A stretch of 64,000 bases of DNA from Vibrio sp. 10N.261.45.E2 (GTDB lineage Bacteria > Pseudomonadota > Gammaproteobacteria > Enterobacterales > Vibrionaceae), in NCBI RefSeq assembly GCF_002875705.1, contig NZ_MCZZ01000120.1:19401-83400 (forward strand). Direction: 5' to 3'. The position numbers and the translations under genes are program-made. The notes under the pieces were generated by a model. The model was not told the origin of the DNA, did not search any database, and saw only the letters and a program-made list of their open reading frames with translations. Of the stretch, positions 27,646 to 36,895 are shown piece after piece (position 1 is the first letter of the stretch; the number at the start of each line of letters is the position of its first letter).

Positions 27646-28662
27646 ATGACAGCTCCAGTTAGAACAAAAGTTGCCAACCTGTGGCACACCAACTATTTCA
27701 TAATGAGTCATCACCCACTTTCCTTTTATGTTATGAATCTTGGCTACTTATCTATAATTGTCACGCTACTCATTTGGGCGAGCTTTTTTCTTTCTCTCAA
27801 AGGCGGCGCAAATTCAGATCTAACACCTGCAGATATCGCTCTCACACGATTTCTCATTCCTGCTTTGGCGCTATTTCCTTTGGTGTTGAAAGCGCGGAGT
27901 GCCATTGCCATCGTCCCTAAACGATATCTAACGGGTATGTTTTTAGGTAGCGGATTGCCTTATCTGCTTGTTGCAGGAACGGCCATGCAGTTCGTTCCTG
28001 TATCACATGGCAGTGCTCTTGTTCCGGGCACGCTTCCGCTGTTCGTCACAGGAATCGCAGTACTCTTTTTTAAGCAACCGCTCAGTCGACACCGTGTCGT
28101 AGGCTTAGGTCTGGTTTTGCTCGGGATAGTGTTATTTCTAGGAAATAGCTTAAGCAGCTTCAATTTTGAATACACCAAAGGCCACTTGTTGTTTTTGTGC
28201 GGGAGCTTAATGTGGGCAACCTTCACAATCTCAGCCCGTGTTGCTAACCTGAATGCGTTGGTCAGTGCGGGTTTTATTTCTCTTTGCTCTACTTTTCTAT
28301 TGGTGCTTCTTATCCTGACAGGTGTACTCCCTAGCCATTTAATGGATACACCTATCGCTCAATGGCCTTTCGCAGAGCTTGCCGTTCACTCTGCAGTGCA
28401 AGGCGTTGGAGCGGGTTTAATCGCTGCGTTCACTTATTTATATGCTGTTAATACATTAGGGGCTGAACGCTCTGCCGCCTTTGGTAGTGCAACACCCGCT
28501 GTGGCAACCTTATTGGCAATCCCGCTTTTTAATGAGATTCCAGATATGATGACATGGCTCGCCCTTGGTTCGATTTGCATCGGCAGTTTGGTCGCAAGCA
28601 ACATTTTCATGAAAAATGACCAGTCGATGCATTACCAACCGCCAAGCCATAGCAAAGCGTAA
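27646..28662 (+). CDS. EamA-family (DMT superfamily) inner-membrane transporter
   Basis: Ten predicted membrane helices in two EamA repeats (first about residues 30-160, second about 180-320). EamA features include IVTLLIWASFFLSLKGG at the first helix and SAAFGSATPAVATLLAIPLF near the end. These proteins usually export amino acids or metabolites. The first 29 residues of the longest frame are hydrophilic and unlike the family, so the ATG at 27733 (MNLGYLSI) or 27703 may be the true start; 27733 would give about 309 residues, close to the family norm. Divergent regulator of the Lrp class upstream. Confidence 0.88.
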   Translation: MTAPVRTKVANLWHTNYFIMSHHPLSFYVMNLGYLSIIVTLLIWASFFLSLKGGANSDLTPADIALTRFLIPALALFPLVLKARSAIAIVPKRYLTGMFLGSGLPYLLVAGTAMQFVPVSHGSALVPGTLPLFVTGIAVLFFKQPLSRHRVVGLGLVLLGIVLFLGNSLSSFNFEYTKGHLLFLCGSLMWATFTISARVANLNALVSAGFISLCSTFLLVLLILTGVLPSHLMDTPIAQWPFAELAVHSAVQGVGAGLIAAFTYLYAVNTLGAERSAAFGSATPAVATLLAIPLFNEIPDMMTWLALGSICIGSLVASNIFMKNDQSMHYQPPSHSKA

Positions 28663-28820
28663 AGGCGTGAACTTGCACTATTTCGATCAGTTCGAACGCT
28701 CGTTTCTAGGTCTGTGAACCCCAGATCAGCCTACAAAGGTAGGCTTATCTAAAATCTGCTTTTTCTAAACTCGCTTCTCCATTAAACTGTCCGACCTTTT
28801 TGCAGATCCAAGAGAACACC

Positions 28821-29285
28821 ATGCAACGCGACTACACCTTAAATTGCTTAATCACCATGCCTCGCCATGAACTAGAAGAATTTAGTTTAAGAATGATTCA
28901 TCGCCTTGTTCCTGAAGATGCAATGACGGAATTGTTTACGTTCGAGCAAGAAGAAGTCATCAGCGAAGAACGCATGCAATCGGCGAAATTTGACGCAATG
29001 CTTCGAATGACCGCTATCGCACTTGGTGAAGTAAACCTAGCCTTTTCGGAGTCCGAAAGCTCGCAACAGAACATCGAACGTATGACTCGCCTACTGCTTT
29101 GGCACTTCTACTCAATTTCTTTCAACCTTGAAGAAGCAATCGCAATCGAAGTGCACTGTGAGAAAGTAGAAAAGATCTTAAAGAATGCACCTAAAGATGC
29201 GTTTGGCTGGGTTAAAGAATTAACGGAGCTGCTTCACTTCTACGCGAAAGTGAACGAAGGCAACGAAGACAGTAAAGACGCTTAA
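28821..29285 (+). CDS. hypothetical helical protein
   Basis: A 154-residue soluble, acidic, mainly helical protein. The ATG at 28821 has an AAGAGAA site 6 bases upstream; a TTG at 28800 in the same frame is less likely. Sequence features are LNCLITMPRHELEEFSLRMI at the start and repeated Glu-rich helices. No signal peptide, membrane span or catalytic motif. I do not recognise the family. It converges with the histidine-kinase gene, 49 bases away, with no clear hairpin between. Confidence 0.6.
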   Translation: MQRDYTLNCLITMPRHELEEFSLRMIHRLVPEDAMTELFTFEQEEVISEERMQSAKFDAMLRMTAIALGEVNLAFSESESSQQNIERMTRLLLWHFYSISFNLEEAIAIEVHCEKVEKILKNAPKDAFGWVKELTELLHFYAKVNEGNEDSKDA

Positions 29286-29334
29286 CGTTACTTCTACGTA
29301 AGAACACATCAAGCTAAACCGAAGGCAGATAGAG

Positions 29335-30708
29335 CTATACCGAAGGCAAGTAAAAGCTTTGCTGAAATGAGTTCTCTGCCTTTGTTGTTTCTAGCACACT
29401 GTGATGCAACATCAGTATCGACTGAGCGATCTTGGTTCCTATACCCAATGAACCATTCGGCGCTTCCTGTTCAACCTCGTTGTGAATCACCACCTTCACC
29501 CGCTTCGAATTCTCTTCAAAACCAACATCTAACGACACCACAGTGCCACTTGGGCTATGCCTCAACGCATTATCTAGCAAATTTAAAATCAGCCTTTCAA
29601 GCAAACTACTGTCACCCACAGCCTTGATACCATTAGGCATATTCACGTTCAACTCCACATTCTTGTTGCGATACTGGCTTTGAATCGTTTCTAAGCACTC
29701 GCTTAGCAACCCATTAAGATCGATTGATGCGTATTGATAGGTAGGTACGGGGTTATCATTCTTGGCGCTATCTAGCAGCGAATGTAGTTGTTCAGACAAC
29801 TTGTTGCCATTACGGTAAGCCACGTCAATTAGCGGGTCTGATTGTGGGTTTTGAATCTTCCACGTTTCTAGATAACCCAACACGCTCGACAATGGTGTTT
29901 TCAAATCATGACTGAGCTGCAATAAGCTTTGTCTGCGATGTGACGACTGATATTCAAGTTGCAAAAATTGCTGTTGAATATGCTTCGCCATCAATTGATA
30001 AGAACGTGCAATCGGCACCAACTCTGGGACTTGATGGATGAAGTTTGGATCTAAACGAAAATCATGCTCGGCTTGTTGTTGCAACTTGTTGGTTACTGCT
30101 TCTATTGGGTTTAACAGGCTACGTTTGACCAGCAGATAAGCCCCAACCGCAAAGCCGAAGATAGAGATCAGCATGAGCCCCGCTAGCGCAATGTATGGCG
30201 TGTCGACCTGTGAATTGGCAATTACGGTGTGGCGATTACTACCAATCAAAACATACAGGTAACCAACAGTAGAACCTAATTCTTCAATCGCTGCCACAGA
30301 AAACACCTTGCGAGAACCCGGATTGATCGGATCCTCCCCCAGAATTGGATATGGCTCATCGTTTAAAAACTGTTGAATAGGCGCTAGGTCTATCTGGTTC
30401 GCTAACACAGTGCCTTCTGGCGCAGCATGAGTCGTAATCTTGCCCTGACTGTCGAGGAAATAGATATCGAAGTCTGGGCCTATCAACATCAAAGTGTGGA
30501 ATATGGATTTGAGCGCTTTAGGGTTATAGTCGGTACCAATCATCAGAGGGTTATCATCGCGCATATGAACCGCGAGCTCTTTGTGCAAGCTCTGTTTAGT
30601 TCTCTGTTCGATGGTCTCTTTTTGCCAATGATAGGTGTAAGCAATCACCACACTCACGAGCAGAAACCACAAACTTGTGAACAGCACTAAACGTGATTTA
30701 AAACTCAT
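29335..30708 (-). CDS. sensor histidine kinase
   Basis: A 457-residue membrane kinase: first helix at about 7-26, periplasmic sensor of about 130 residues (FDIYFLDSQGKITTHAAPEG, PAS/Cache-like), second helix about 171-194, HAMP (LLNPIEAVTNKLQQQAEHD), HisKA with the phospho-His in LLQLSHDLKTPLSSVLGYLE, and HATPase_c (LERLILNLLDNALRHSP N box, GSLGIGTKIAQSIL G2-type). The D/F box is poorly conserved. AGGAGAG precedes the ATG. It follows its response regulator by 45 bases and a pair of spondin-domain genes. Its last codons are duplicated in the DNA just after the stop. Stimulus unknown. Confidence 0.9.
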   Translation of the reverse strand: MSFKSRLVLFTSLWFLLVSVVIAYTYHWQKETIEQRTKQSLHKELAVHMRDDNPLMIGTDYNPKALKSIFHTLMLIGPDFDIYFLDSQGKITTHAAPEGTVLANQIDLAPIQQFLNDEPYPILGEDPINPGSRKVFSVAAIEELGSTVGYLYVLIGSNRHTVIANSQVDTPYIALAGLMLISIFGFAVGAYLLVKRSLLNPIEAVTNKLQQQAEHDFRLDPNFIHQVPELVPIARSYQLMAKHIQQQFLQLEYQSSHRRQSLLQLSHDLKTPLSSVLGYLETWKIQNPQSDPLIDVAYRNGNKLSEQLHSLLDSAKNDNPVPTYQYASIDLNGLLSECLETIQSQYRNKNVELNVNMPNGIKAVGDSSLLERLILNLLDNALRHSPSGTVVSLDVGFEENSKRVKVVIHNEVEQEAPNGSLGIGTKIAQSILMLHHSVLETTKAENSFQQSFYLPSV

Positions 30709-30753
30709 GCTCTCTCCTCAAAGAACCGCTAGCTTAGGACGCGGCACATAAAC

Positions 30754-31461
30754 CTAAGCTTTTGACTCAAACTTATAACCAACACCCCAAACCGTTTTAA
30801 TGAAATCATCATCACTATTTGGCATCGCAAGCTTGGTTCTTAGACGATTGACTGTGCTACACACAGTATGGTGGTAGCCAGAGTGATGAGTGTTCCAAAC
30901 ATGATCGAGCAGCTCGTCTTTGCTATACACACGCCCTGGGCGGGTTGCTAAGAAATGAAGTAAGGTAAACTCGGTTGCAGTCAGCGGCACATCTTGGTTA
31001 TTGAGTGACACCTGATGGCGTTCAGGTTGGATGGTAAGCCCGCCAAAATTCATAATAGACTCTGTTGTCACAACCTCTTGAGTGGCAGATTCAACATGGC
31101 TCAAACGGCGAAGAACGTTCCTCACTCTTGCTTGAAATTCAAGAACGCTGAAAGGTTTCGTGATGTAGTCATCGACACCGGCTTCTAAGCCTGACACCTT
31201 GTCTAGCTCTGCGTCTCTTGCTGTTAGCATCAGTACAGGCGTCCAGTCTTCTTGTTGACGTAACAAACGACAAAAATCGAGTCCGTCACCGTCAGGTAAG
31301 CCACGATCCAGTACGATCAAATCGAAATGAGCACCTTTATAGAGCGTTTGAGCCTTCTCAATAACATTGGTTCTTACTACGTCATGTCCTTGAAACTTGA
31401 GGTGCATCTGCACCAGTTCTGCCAAGTCATCATCGTCTTCAACCAACAATATGTTTGCCAT
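30754..31461 (-). CDS. OmpR-family response regulator
   Basis: A 235-residue regulator with a receiver (LLVEDDDDLAELV acidic pocket, phospho-Asp in FDLIVLDRGLPDGDG, MLTARDAE, and K in DDYITKPFSVLEF) and an OmpR/PhoB winged helix (LTATEFTLLHFLATRPGRVYSKDELLDHVW, HTVCSTVNRLRTKL, IKTVWGVGYKF). I start it at ATG 31461 (MANILLVEDD), the position usual for the family; the frame is open upstream to an ATG at 31551, which would add 30 residues not typical of receivers. It shares the operon with the downstream kinase. Confidence 0.92.
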   Translation of the reverse strand: MANILLVEDDDDLAELVQMHLKFQGHDVVRTNVIEKAQTLYKGAHFDLIVLDRGLPDGDGLDFCRLLRQQEDWTPVLMLTARDAELDKVSGLEAGVDDYITKPFSVLEFQARVRNVLRRLSHVESATQEVVTTESIMNFGGLTIQPERHQVSLNNQDVPLTATEFTLLHFLATRPGRVYSKDELLDHVWNTHHSGYHHTVCSTVNRLRTKLAMPNSDDDFIKTVWGVGYKFESKA

Positions 31462-31566
31462 CATATTTACCGCAGCACTATTCATGATCCCTGCTCTATT
31501 CTGAGTCTGCCCACCTTTCAATTGACCGGAACAGAGCAGGAATTCTTTCATCGCGTGTTCACCAAG

Positions 31567-32247
31567 TTACTCTGTGCGAGTAATGGTGATTCGCGCACCG
31601 GGGTTAAGGAAGCGATGATTGCCACTTAATGCGGAGATCGTGAGGCCGTCGTCTTGGCTGATTACGCCAGAGTGAAAACTCACTACATCGGTGTCGTTTC
31701 GTGTGGTATTAAAACCTTCACCTCCGCCTGCTGGGCCTGGAATGGTTGCGGCAAGCTCATCGTTCAGCTCAGTTCCTGAATCCCAGACATTCATATTCAT
31801 AACGAAGGTGTCACCCACCGCTAATGACTTAAGTAACAAACCGGATTCGCCGACAAACGCATCATTAGTATTCACCAACATCGAAGCAACAGAGATATAG
31901 CCTTCTTGATTTGGGTCGACACGAATAGATACAGTATCTTGCTCACCTGACAGAATCAGCCCATTGCCTGAGATGCCTTGATAAACATTGGCGTCACTGT
32001 CACTGAGCGCAAGCAATTGAGCATTACTTCCTCCTTCTGCTAAGTATTCAAGATCGACAGAGGCACTTTGTCCAACTTCAAACAGGTCAAAACTCGAGTT
32101 ATGAGTCAGTACAGCCAGAGGCGACATGGGTTGGTTGGGCGTGAGGTTGGTAACACTCACATTGTAACGGTAGTAATCATCGTCATCATCAGGACAACCA
32201 GCCAAAACAGCCACAGATGCAGCGATAAATAGAATTCTAGCTTTCAT
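31567..32247 (-). CDS. spondin-domain lipoprotein
   Basis: A 226-residue lipoprotein (lipobox AVLAGC, about residue 18, followed by a DDDDD run) whose body is a spondin_N-type domain: YNVSVTNLTPNQPMSPLAVL, LTHNSSFDLFEVGQSASVDL, NTNDAFVGESG, AGTELND-like WDSGTELNDELAAT, and the C-terminal HRFLNPGARITITRTE. It is paralogous to the gene just upstream (10 bases apart). Spondin domains in bacteria are extracellular with unknown ligand. The Asp run after the lipidated cysteine argues for retention in the outer membrane or surface display. Confidence 0.85.
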   Translation of the reverse strand: MKARILFIAASVAVLAGCPDDDDDYYRYNVSVTNLTPNQPMSPLAVLTHNSSFDLFEVGQSASVDLEYLAEGGSNAQLLALSDSDANVYQGISGNGLILSGEQDTVSIRVDPNQEGYISVASMLVNTNDAFVGESGLLLKSLAVGDTFVMNMNVWDSGTELNDELAATIPGPAGGGEGFNTTRNDTDVVSFHSGVISQDDGLTISALSGNHRFLNPGARITITRTE

Positions 32248-32256
32248 AGATCCCCC

Positions 32257-32940
32257 TTACTTCACAACAATCGTGATAGTTGCTGCAGGGTTTAACCAAC
32301 GACGGCTACTGCTATCGAGGTCACTAATGCCGCCCGCCGCGTCACTATCACCAATGTTACCCGGATGAATATGAACCTTAGCGTTTGATATCGCAGTTTC
32401 TACGCCAGTACCACCAGCACCAAAGGTAATAAATGGAGGGTTTGGCATACTGCCCGCCAGCTCATCATTGGCTTCCGTACCTGCGTCATAACCATTTAGA
32501 GTGGCTTTATACGTGCCCGCTTGCGTTGGGATTTTCCAGCTATCTAGACCAACAAAACCGTCGTTAGTTGGCAGCAACATGGCACCCAATGATAAGTACT
32601 CTAAATCACCAGTGCTGATATCAAACGTAGTTGCGACACCCGGATTCAAGATTCCGGCAGCTGGGTTCTCAACCACCACGCCTCCCGCGTTAGCAATGAC
32701 ACCAGATAAACCTGAAATATCGCCAGCTTCAGCCATGGATTTCAATTCAGCAGAAGCCGTTTCACCCGTTCTAAACATGTATAAGCTTGAGTCATGAGCC
32801 GCCGCTAAGATAGGTGTAAAATAGATCCCTTTGGTTGCATTAGTGACAGTCACTTCAAGCTCTGCAGCCTGAACTTGAGCCGCTCCGAAGGCCAATATAG
32901 CCGAGCTGATCACTAAGCTAGTTTGAGTGCGTTTATTCAT
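32257..32940 (-). CDS. secreted spondin-domain protein
   Basis: A 227-residue protein with a cleavable signal (ending AAQVQA, about residue 25) and a spondin_N-type domain (ELEVTVTNATKGIYFTPILA, AAHDSSLYMFRTGETASAEL, PTNDGFVGLDSW, YDAGTEANDELAGS, RRWLNPAATITIVVK). It is the first gene of the spondin-spondin-regulator-kinase operon. The pairing of one soluble and one lipidated paralogue suggests they act together in the envelope, possibly sensed or controlled by the following two-component system; that is inference. Confidence 0.87.
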   Translation of the reverse strand: MNKRTQTSLVISSAILAFGAAQVQAAELEVTVTNATKGIYFTPILAAAHDSSLYMFRTGETASAELKSMAEAGDISGLSGVIANAGGVVVENPAAGILNPGVATTFDISTGDLEYLSLGAMLLPTNDGFVGLDSWKIPTQAGTYKATLNGYDAGTEANDELAGSMPNPPFITFGAGGTGVETAISNAKVHIHPGNIGDSDAAGGISDLDSSSRRWLNPAATITIVVK

Positions 32941-33336
32941 TTTGATTCCATCCTTTATTGAGTCCTATCGTTGCCAACAAATCAATAACAGCGATATACC
33001 GTTACCTTTGCTAGAACGAATTGCGGTGTTGTTGACTCTAAGAATGGCGATCAAATCTATCAGCAACTTCATTGAATTCTCATAAAAATCTCACAAGTTT
33101 ATCCAAACTTATCACTGCAAAAATAAGTAGCGATAAGGTAATGATATTTATGACAAACCTATCAATTTCATATTTGCATAGGAAGTGAGATAAGAACAAA
33201 GTAAAGGACATAAATGGAGCGAATTAAACGCAAAAAGGCCGAATCGATTTACCGATTCGGCCTTTGTTTTCGCCTGTTGTTACTCGTTCTTAAGCCGTAT
33301 TTGACCTTTAGATTAAACTAACAACACAACATCAAA
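32941..33336. other. intergenic region with spondin promoter and yggL terminator
   Basis: A 396-base stretch. At 33233-33266 a strong hairpin (AAAGGCCGAATCG / CGATTCGGCCTTT, 6-base loop) with T or A tracts on both sides ends the yggL transcript. The rest should hold the spondin operon promoter on the minus strand. The word TTTATCCAAACT at 33098-33109 recurs upstream of phoX. No further gene seen. Confidence 0.6.
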
Positions 33337-33678
33337 TTAGAACGCGTAGTTTGCGTCAATCAGTTCGCTAACTTCCACTTTGCTTACTTCAGCACGAGCC
33401 TCAAGCCATTGTGCAACTTGCAGTTGCTCAGCTTCTGTTACTGAACGGTAGCGCTCAATTGAGCATAAGAAACCTTCAAACAGCTCAAGGCCGCCGCCAC
33501 CAAAGCACAGACCGATACTGTCGATAAAATCAATGAACTCGTCAATGAACACATCGTATTGGTCAAAATCAGCAGTCGAAGTCTTGCAGCTTACTTCAAA
33601 ACCCAGAATTGCGAATTCACCTAGGTATAGTTTCTTGCGAAGGCGGCGATTTTTGTTTTCGATTTTATCTAATTTCAT
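33337..33678 (-). CDS. yggL: YggL-family (DUF469) 50S ribosome-associated protein
   Basis: A 113-residue acidic protein with the family N-terminus KNRRLRKKLYLGEFAILGFE and the FIDFIDSIGLCFGGGG and WLEARAEVSKVEVSELIDANY segments. YggL binds the large ribosomal subunit in E. coli; its exact role is unclear. The ATG at 33678 has GAGAGAC upstream and gives the normal N-terminus; the longer frame from 33708 adds 10 residues. Confidence 0.92.
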   Translation of the reverse strand: MKLDKIENKNRRLRKKLYLGEFAILGFEVSCKTSTADFDQYDVFIDEFIDFIDSIGLCFGGGGLELFEGFLCSIERYRSVTEAEQLQVAQWLEARAEVSKVEVSELIDANYAF

Positions 33679-33813
33679 AACTGTCTCTCTTTTCGTTTGA
33701 TAAAGCATTTATACACAGTTCCACCCTAATCCCCAAGAGTTTTGTATTGTACGAGAGTGTTAATGGCAAAAATCGTGCTACAGAAACAAAACCTTAATCA
33801 AATCTATAAAAAT

Positions 33814-33831
33814 CTGTCACTTAACTGCTTC
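33814..33831 (+). promoter_or_regulatory. possible PhoB box upstream of phoX
   Basis: CTGTCAC-TTAA-CTGCTTC resembles the PhoB direct repeat CTGTCAT-N4-CTGTCAT: six of seven matches in the first half, about four of seven in the second. It lies about 100 bases before the phoX start, a plausible operator position. Weak second half keeps this tentative. Confidence 0.4.
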
Positions 33832-33932
33832 ACGATTGGTCACACATTTATCCAAACTATTAACTAATTCATTAGTAGATGGGTAAGTCATGAATAACGA
33901 ATAAGAAAATCAGCCAATAGGAAGCAGTCGCG

Positions 33933-35960
33933 ATGAGCAAGGAAACATTTGATAGCACTCGTTTTAACAAGAGTAAAAACAAGCCCTTCGAAGAAGTGTT
34001 AGATGCAAACCTTTCAAGAAGAAACGTATTGAAAGGTGGGTTAGGTATCAGTGCTATGACCGCCTTTGGTGCGTTTGGTTTAGCGGGGCACAGCACAGCT
34101 AACGCCTCTACAATGCAGGCAACGGGCGCACAAAAAAGCACGGCGACTCTAGCATTTGAATCGGTTAAAGGCTCATTAACAGACAGTGTTGTCGTACCGA
34201 AAGGCTACACCGCACAAGTTCTGGTTCCTTGGGGCACGCCACTTAACAAGCAAGGTAATGCTTGGTCAAAAGACGGCACCAACAACGCACAAGATCAAGC
34301 AAACGCACTGGGCATGCACCACGACGGCATGCACTTCTTCCCGCTTGATGGCAACAGTAATGATGGTTTGTTGGTGATCAACCACGAATACATCGACCAA
34401 AAAGCACTGCACACTAATGGTCCTACATACAATGAAGGCAACCGCCCTAGCCTTGATGAAGTTCGCAAAGAGATCAACGCACACGGCGTGAGTGTCGTGC
34501 GCGTTAAACTTGAAGGCAACCAATGGGTAATGGTCGATAACGATCCCCTTAACCGCCGCTACACTGGCGCAACCGTTATGGATCTGTCTGGCCCTGTTGC
34601 TTACAGTGAATTTACCAAAACCAAGTTCTCACAAGACGGCAGCCAAGCTCGCGGCACATTGAATAACTGTGGCAACGGCTACACACCTTGGGGCACTTAC
34701 CTAACTTGTGAAGAGAACTGGCCGGGTTACTTCGTCAATAAAGGCGAAACAACACCAGCACAAGAACGTATCGGCATTGCGACGGATAAAACACGCTATG
34801 GCTGGGACACCCTTTCAGGTAACAAACAAGAACGCTTAGATGAGTTTGCACGCTTTGACGTAACACCAAGCGCTGATTCGCCGATGGACGATTACCGTAA
34901 CGAAGCACATGGACACGGCTACATTGTTGAAATCGACCCATACACAGCGAACTCTCGCGCGAAAAAACGTTCTGCACTGGGTTGTTTCCGTCATGAGGGT
35001 TGTACGTTTGGTAAGTTGACCGAAGGCGAGCCAATTGTATTCTACTCTGGTCACGATTCTCGTTTCGAATACCTGTACAAATTTGTTTCTGAAGCGAAAT
35101 GGGACCCGCGTGACGCAGAGCCAAGCAACCGACTAAGTGCGGGCGACAAGTACATGGACAAAGGCACGCTGTATGTGGCTAAGTTCAATGACGATGGTTC
35201 GGGCACTTGGCTACCACTTACGCTGAGCAGCAGAACAACCAACGGCGGTAAGCTAGGTGATTCATTTGACTCTCAAGCAGCACTTATCATCAATACAGCA
35301 GGTGCTGCCGACCTTGTTGGTGCAACGCCAATGGATCGCCCTGAATGGTGCTCAGTTGACCCAATGACAGGCACAGCTTACCTAACACTGACCAACAACA
35401 ACAAGCGTAAAGAAGCGAACTCAGCGAACCCTCGCGTAAATAACAAGTTCGGTCATGTTATCCGTTGGGATGAAGGCAAAACGGCGAGCGAATTTGACTG
35501 GGATATCTTCGTATTTGGTTCTCCAGCAGTGGAAGATCAGTCTATCAACCGATCTGGTCTAACAGATATGAATCAATTCGCGAGCCCTGACGGATTGGCG
35601 TTTGATGCTCGTGGCATCCTGTGGATTCAGACTGATAACGGCGCAGACGAAGTAACGGGTTACACCAATGACCAAATGCTGGCAGTCGTTCCATCTCAAT
35701 TAACGGATGACCAAGGCAACAGCGCGGTGATTGATGCAAACAATCAAGCACAGTTAAAGCGTTTCTTCGTAGGTCCAAACGGTTGTGAAGTGACTGGCTT
35801 TACCATCAGCCCAGACTTCAAATCACTGTTTGTGAACATTCAACACCCTGCGAACTGGCCATCATCAGATGATGCAACGGCTCAAACTCAAGGTAACGTT
35901 CGTCCACGAGCATCTACCGTTGTGATTCGTCGTGAAGACGGCGGTGAAATAGCGGTTTAA
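33933..35960 (+). CDS. phoX: PhoX-family (DUF839) Tat-exported phosphatase
   Basis: A 675-residue alkaline-phosphatase-type beta-propeller enzyme, which in known members uses iron and calcium to release phosphate from phosphoesters in the periplasm or outside the cell. The twin-arginine signal is at residues 29-30 (LSRRNVLKGG) with a hydrophobic core to about 55 (AGHSTANAS). Family landmarks are NNCGNGYTPWGTYLTCEENW, RHEGCTFGKLTEGEPIVFYS and WSSVD-like RPEWCSVDPMTGTAYLTLTN, with FASPDGLAFDARGILWIQTD near the C-terminus. GGAAG lies upstream of the ATG. It is monocistronic. Confidence 0.92.
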   Translation: MSKETFDSTRFNKSKNKPFEEVLDANLSRRNVLKGGLGISAMTAFGAFGLAGHSTANASTMQATGAQKSTATLAFESVKGSLTDSVVVPKGYTAQVLVPWGTPLNKQGNAWSKDGTNNAQDQANALGMHHDGMHFFPLDGNSNDGLLVINHEYIDQKALHTNGPTYNEGNRPSLDEVRKEINAHGVSVVRVKLEGNQWVMVDNDPLNRRYTGATVMDLSGPVAYSEFTKTKFSQDGSQARGTLNNCGNGYTPWGTYLTCEENWPGYFVNKGETTPAQERIGIATDKTRYGWDTLSGNKQERLDEFARFDVTPSADSPMDDYRNEAHGHGYIVEIDPYTANSRAKKRSALGCFRHEGCTFGKLTEGEPIVFYSGHDSRFEYLYKFVSEAKWDPRDAEPSNRLSAGDKYMDKGTLYVAKFNDDGSGTWLPLTLSSRTTNGGKLGDSFDSQAALIINTAGAADLVGATPMDRPEWCSVDPMTGTAYLTLTNNNKRKEANSANPRVNNKFGHVIRWDEGKTASEFDWDIFVFGSPAVEDQSINRSGLTDMNQFASPDGLAFDARGILWIQTDNGADEVTGYTNDQMLAVVPSQLTDDQGNSAVIDANNQAQLKRFFVGPNGCEVTGFTISPDFKSLFVNIQHPANWPSSDDATAQTQGNVRPRASTVVIRREDGGEIAV

Positions 35961-36026
35961 TACGTAGGCTAAACAAGATCAGAAACACTTCTGTTATTTA
36001 GTTTTTGTTACCTAGCTCAGTAAAAT

Positions 36027-36068
36027 CAAAAAGAGCGATAAGGCCAAATGCCCTATCGCTCTTTTTAT
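36027..36068 (+). terminator. phoX / LysE terminator
   Basis: AAAAAGAGCGATA / TATCGCTCTTTTT with a 13-base loop and T5 tract; symmetric, so it serves the convergent LysE-type gene too. Confidence 0.9.
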
Positions 36069-36137
36069 ATTCGGTTAGTTCTTCGATTCAACAAAGAATC
36101 GGTGACTTCGTTAACGACTCGTTGTCGCTGCTCAGAA

Positions 36138-36758
36138 TTAGCTCACGAACAACCACACACCAACGCCCATCATCAATGTGCCTGCAATGCGGTTCATCAA
36201 CTTAACGTTATCGGCCTTGCCCAGCATATGCTTTAAGCTCTTTCCACCTGTCGCGTACAGCGTCATACAAACAAATTCCGAAACCAGAATAATCGATACG
36301 AGAATCAACAACTGCGGTGCTAAGTCTTTATTACTGTTAATGAAAGGAGGCAGCAACGAGATCATAAACGCCCAGCCTTTGGGGTTAGCAATCGCAGTGA
36401 CAAACCCTTGAACCACTAAATCCCAATCATTGCTAACTTTTGTTGTTTGGCTGTCGGTACTGATCGCCAGTTTGCCTCTTGAACGCCACATCTGAACACC
36501 CAAATAGAACAAGTAACCCGCCCCCACAAACTTGAAACCAGTGAATAACCATGGGTAGTTCAACATGATAGATGCGATACCTAATACCGCAGCTACCGAA
36601 ACCACTGCGACGCCTGCCAACTCGCCGACCATCATCCATAATGTGCGCTTATAGCCAATACTCATACCCAGTGTTAAGGCTAACGTCATACACATGCCTG
36701 GGGTGATCGAAACAAAGAAAAACGTGGGAATGAAAGCCAAAAGTAGCGCGCTATCCAT
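36138..36758 (-). CDS. LysE/RhtB-family amino-acid exporter
   Basis: A 206-residue six-helix inner-membrane protein. The family signature is seen near the N-terminus (TPGMCMTLALTLGMSIGYKR) and NPKGWAFMISLLPPFI in the middle. Such proteins export amino acids or homoserine lactones; the substrate here is unknown. Convergent with phoX; own promoter in the short gap to the helicase terminator. Confidence 0.92.
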   Translation of the reverse strand: MDSALLLAFIPTFFFVSITPGMCMTLALTLGMSIGYKRTLWMMVGELAGVAVVSVAAVLGIASIMLNYPWLFTGFKFVGAGYLFYLGVQMWRSRGKLAISTDSQTTKVSNDWDLVVQGFVTAIANPKGWAFMISLLPPFINSNKDLAPQLLILVSIILVSEFVCMTLYATGGKSLKHMLGKADNVKLMNRIAGTLMMGVGVWLFVS

Positions 36759-36847
36759 ATTATTACCTTATCGACTTATTATAATTTGAGTGTTGTTACT
36801 TGTTGATGTGCCTTTGAAAGAAGCGACGTAGTATTTCGCAACACAAC

Positions 36848-36882
36848 AAAAAAGAGCCACATTACAGTGGCTCTTTTCCATC
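36848..36882 (-). terminator. DEAD-box helicase terminator
   Basis: AAAAGAGCCACTGTAATGTGGCTCTTTT when read on the minus strand, a 9-base stem followed by TTTTTTG. It lies directly after the helicase stop. Confidence 0.88.
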
Positions 36883-36895
36883 AACAACCGTAATT

